A DNA stretch of 64,000 bases from Stieleria bergensis (GTDB taxonomy: Bacteria; Planctomycetota; Planctomycetia; Pirellulales; Pirellulaceae). Below are positions 63,185-64,000 of the stretch, piece by piece (within the stretch, counting starts at the first letter, position 1; each line of letters starts with the position of its first letter). The stretch spans positions 2,314,370 through 2,378,369 of the forward strand of contig CP036272.1 in the NCBI GenBank assembly GCA_007745635.1, written 5' to 3'. A program made the translations under genes and the position numbers. The notes under the pieces are model-generated. The model worked only from the letters and a program-made list of their open reading frames with translations. It was not told the origin of the DNA and made no database searches.

Positions 63185-64000
63185 TTGTCACGTAAACTAT
63201 TACTTATCACGCCTGTCTTTCCGCCAAAGGGTGGCGGGGGAGTCCAACGGATTCTGAAGTTTGCAGCTTATCTCCGCCAACACGAATGGGAGACAACGGT
63301 TGTTACGCGGAATTTTGGAGAGAAGATGCGCTGGCACGATGACAGCCAATTGGGGTTGCTGCCGCAAGAGTCTGTTATCAGGATCGGAGAATTCGTTCGG
63401 CACACTAGCTTTATTAGGCGGGTTGTTGGACGCTTAGCCCCGATCGACTCCGATTACTTTTGGTCACGGCAGGTCTGTCAAGAATTGCCGAACTTCCTCA
63501 AGGGTGATTACGACGCGATCATGAGCAGTGGCCCACCGCATTCGGTGCACCTGATCGGGCAACGCATCAGCAAAAAATATCGTTTGCCGTGGGTGGCAGA
63601 CTTTCGTGATCATTTTACGCTGAATCCTGAATACCGGCCATCATCCGCACTGCACCGAAAGTCCGATCAACGATTTGAACGAAGTATCCTTGATGCGTCG
63701 AAGGCTATTATCTGCAATACGCGGATTAATCGCCGTGAGATGATTCGCCGTTTTGGGCTTCACTACCACACAAAGCTACATACGATCCACAATGGTTTTG
63801 ATCGCAATGATCTGGCGGAGGCTGGGACTGGCCTTAAGGCTGACGATCAGTTTTCTCCGAGTGACTGTAACCTTGTTTATCTAGGTGGTTTGCGAGGAGG
63901 GCGAATCGATGACAGCTTTTTCAGCGTGTTAGAGTCAATAGGGGACATGAAATTCTCTCGCTTTAACCGAATCCTCGTCCATGTCTTTGGTGACGCTGGA
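63185..64000 (+). CDS. Glycosyltransferase, N-terminal part (runs off the window)
   Basis: Beginning at the TTG at 63185 (an in-frame stop at 63155 and no ATG follow this), 272 residues are readable to the end. It opens KLLLITPVFPPKGGGGVQRIL, the typical start of GT4 family proteins with a Gly-rich loop; VADFRDHFTLNPEY and LVYLGGLRGGRIDDSF follow. AGAGAG at 63173-63178 is 8 bases before the TTG. The rest of the donor-binding half is beyond the window. Confidence 0.85.
   Translation, partial: MSRKLLLITPVFPPKGGGGVQRILKFAAYLRQHEWETTVVTRNFGEKMRWHDDSQLGLLPQESVIRIGEFVRHTSFIRRVVGRLAPIDSDYFWSRQVCQELPNFLKGDYDAIMSSGPPHSVHLIGQRISKKYRLPWVADFRDHFTLNPEYRPSSALHRKSDQRFERSILDASKAIICNTRINRREMIRRFGLHYHTKLHTIHNGFDRNDLAEAGTGLKADDQFSPSDCNLVYLGGLRGGRIDDSFFSVLESIGDMKFSRFNRILVHVFGDAG

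Noticed and set aside
1-64000. tRNA, rRNA or CRISPR features
   Set aside because: No T-loop-like GGTTCGANNC with matching acceptor arms, no rRNA-like stretch and no regularly spaced direct repeats were seen by eye; a tRNAscan or Infernal run could still find something.

Overview
The window looks like chromosomal DNA of a planctomycete, most likely a marine Pirellulaceae close to Rhodopirellula. This is inferred from family content, not from a marker gene. The evidence is a DUF1559 prepilin-like protein, a dockerin/cadherin-type giant protein carrying the planctomycete FESLGQRRVLA-type N-terminal motif, three large TPR + FG-GAP + ASPIC/UnbV lipoproteins, a TIGR03000 Ser/Gly-rich protein, an HTTM protein with a partner, many small lipoproteins, and frequent GTG/TTG starts with weak Shine-Dalgarno sequences. 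No rRNA, tRNA or CRISPR array was seen.

Region 1 (1-16.9 kb) is mixed chromosomal content. It holds a truncated lipoprotein, the dockerin protein, a Gly-rich secreted protein, a polytopic membrane protein, a membrane-anchored PQQ-type beta-propeller, an orphan MoxR ATPase, a Gfo/Idh/MocA oxidoreductase followed by a PII protein, a glycine-zipper protein, the HTTM pair and the DUF1559 protein with a clear terminator. Region 2 (17-28.8 kb) holds three paralogous lipoproteins of about 1,055-1,066 residues, a 62-residue lipoprotein and the TIGR03000 protein.

Region 3 (28.8-32.9 kb) is an accessory patch. A complete IS4-like element (29413-30895; 15-bp perfect terminal repeats, 11-bp target duplication) sits inside an older non-autonomous element with the same ends (29299-31009; its own perfect 11-bp target duplication). 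Next to it are a superinfection-immunity-like membrane protein, a LURP-one-like protein and short tandem repeats. Region 4 (32.9-39.4 kb) holds trpS, acpS and a two-gene RND efflux operon without an outer-membrane factor.

Region 5 (39.4 kb to the end) is a large surface-polysaccharide locus. A Wza-like export lipoprotein and a second lipoprotein lie on the minus strand. The plus strand then carries a WecA-type initiating transferase with an extra C-terminal domain, a long leader, a NusG paralogue, UDP-glucose dehydrogenase, GDP-fucose synthase, GDP-mannose dehydratase, an O-antigen ligase/polymerase-like protein, RmlA, a NeuB-NeuC-NeuA set for a CMP-sialic-acid-like sugar, a 2-hydroxyacid dehydrogenase, a GT-B-like protein, a pyruvyl transferase, a Wzx/MurJ-type flippase, an acyltransferase and two glycosyltransferases (the last one cut off). 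Together these could supply UDP-GlcA, GDP-Fuc, dTDP-Glc and CMP-nonulosonate, assemble a repeat unit on undecaprenyl phosphate, flip it, polymerise or ligate it, and export it. No Wzc-type chain-length regulator is in view.
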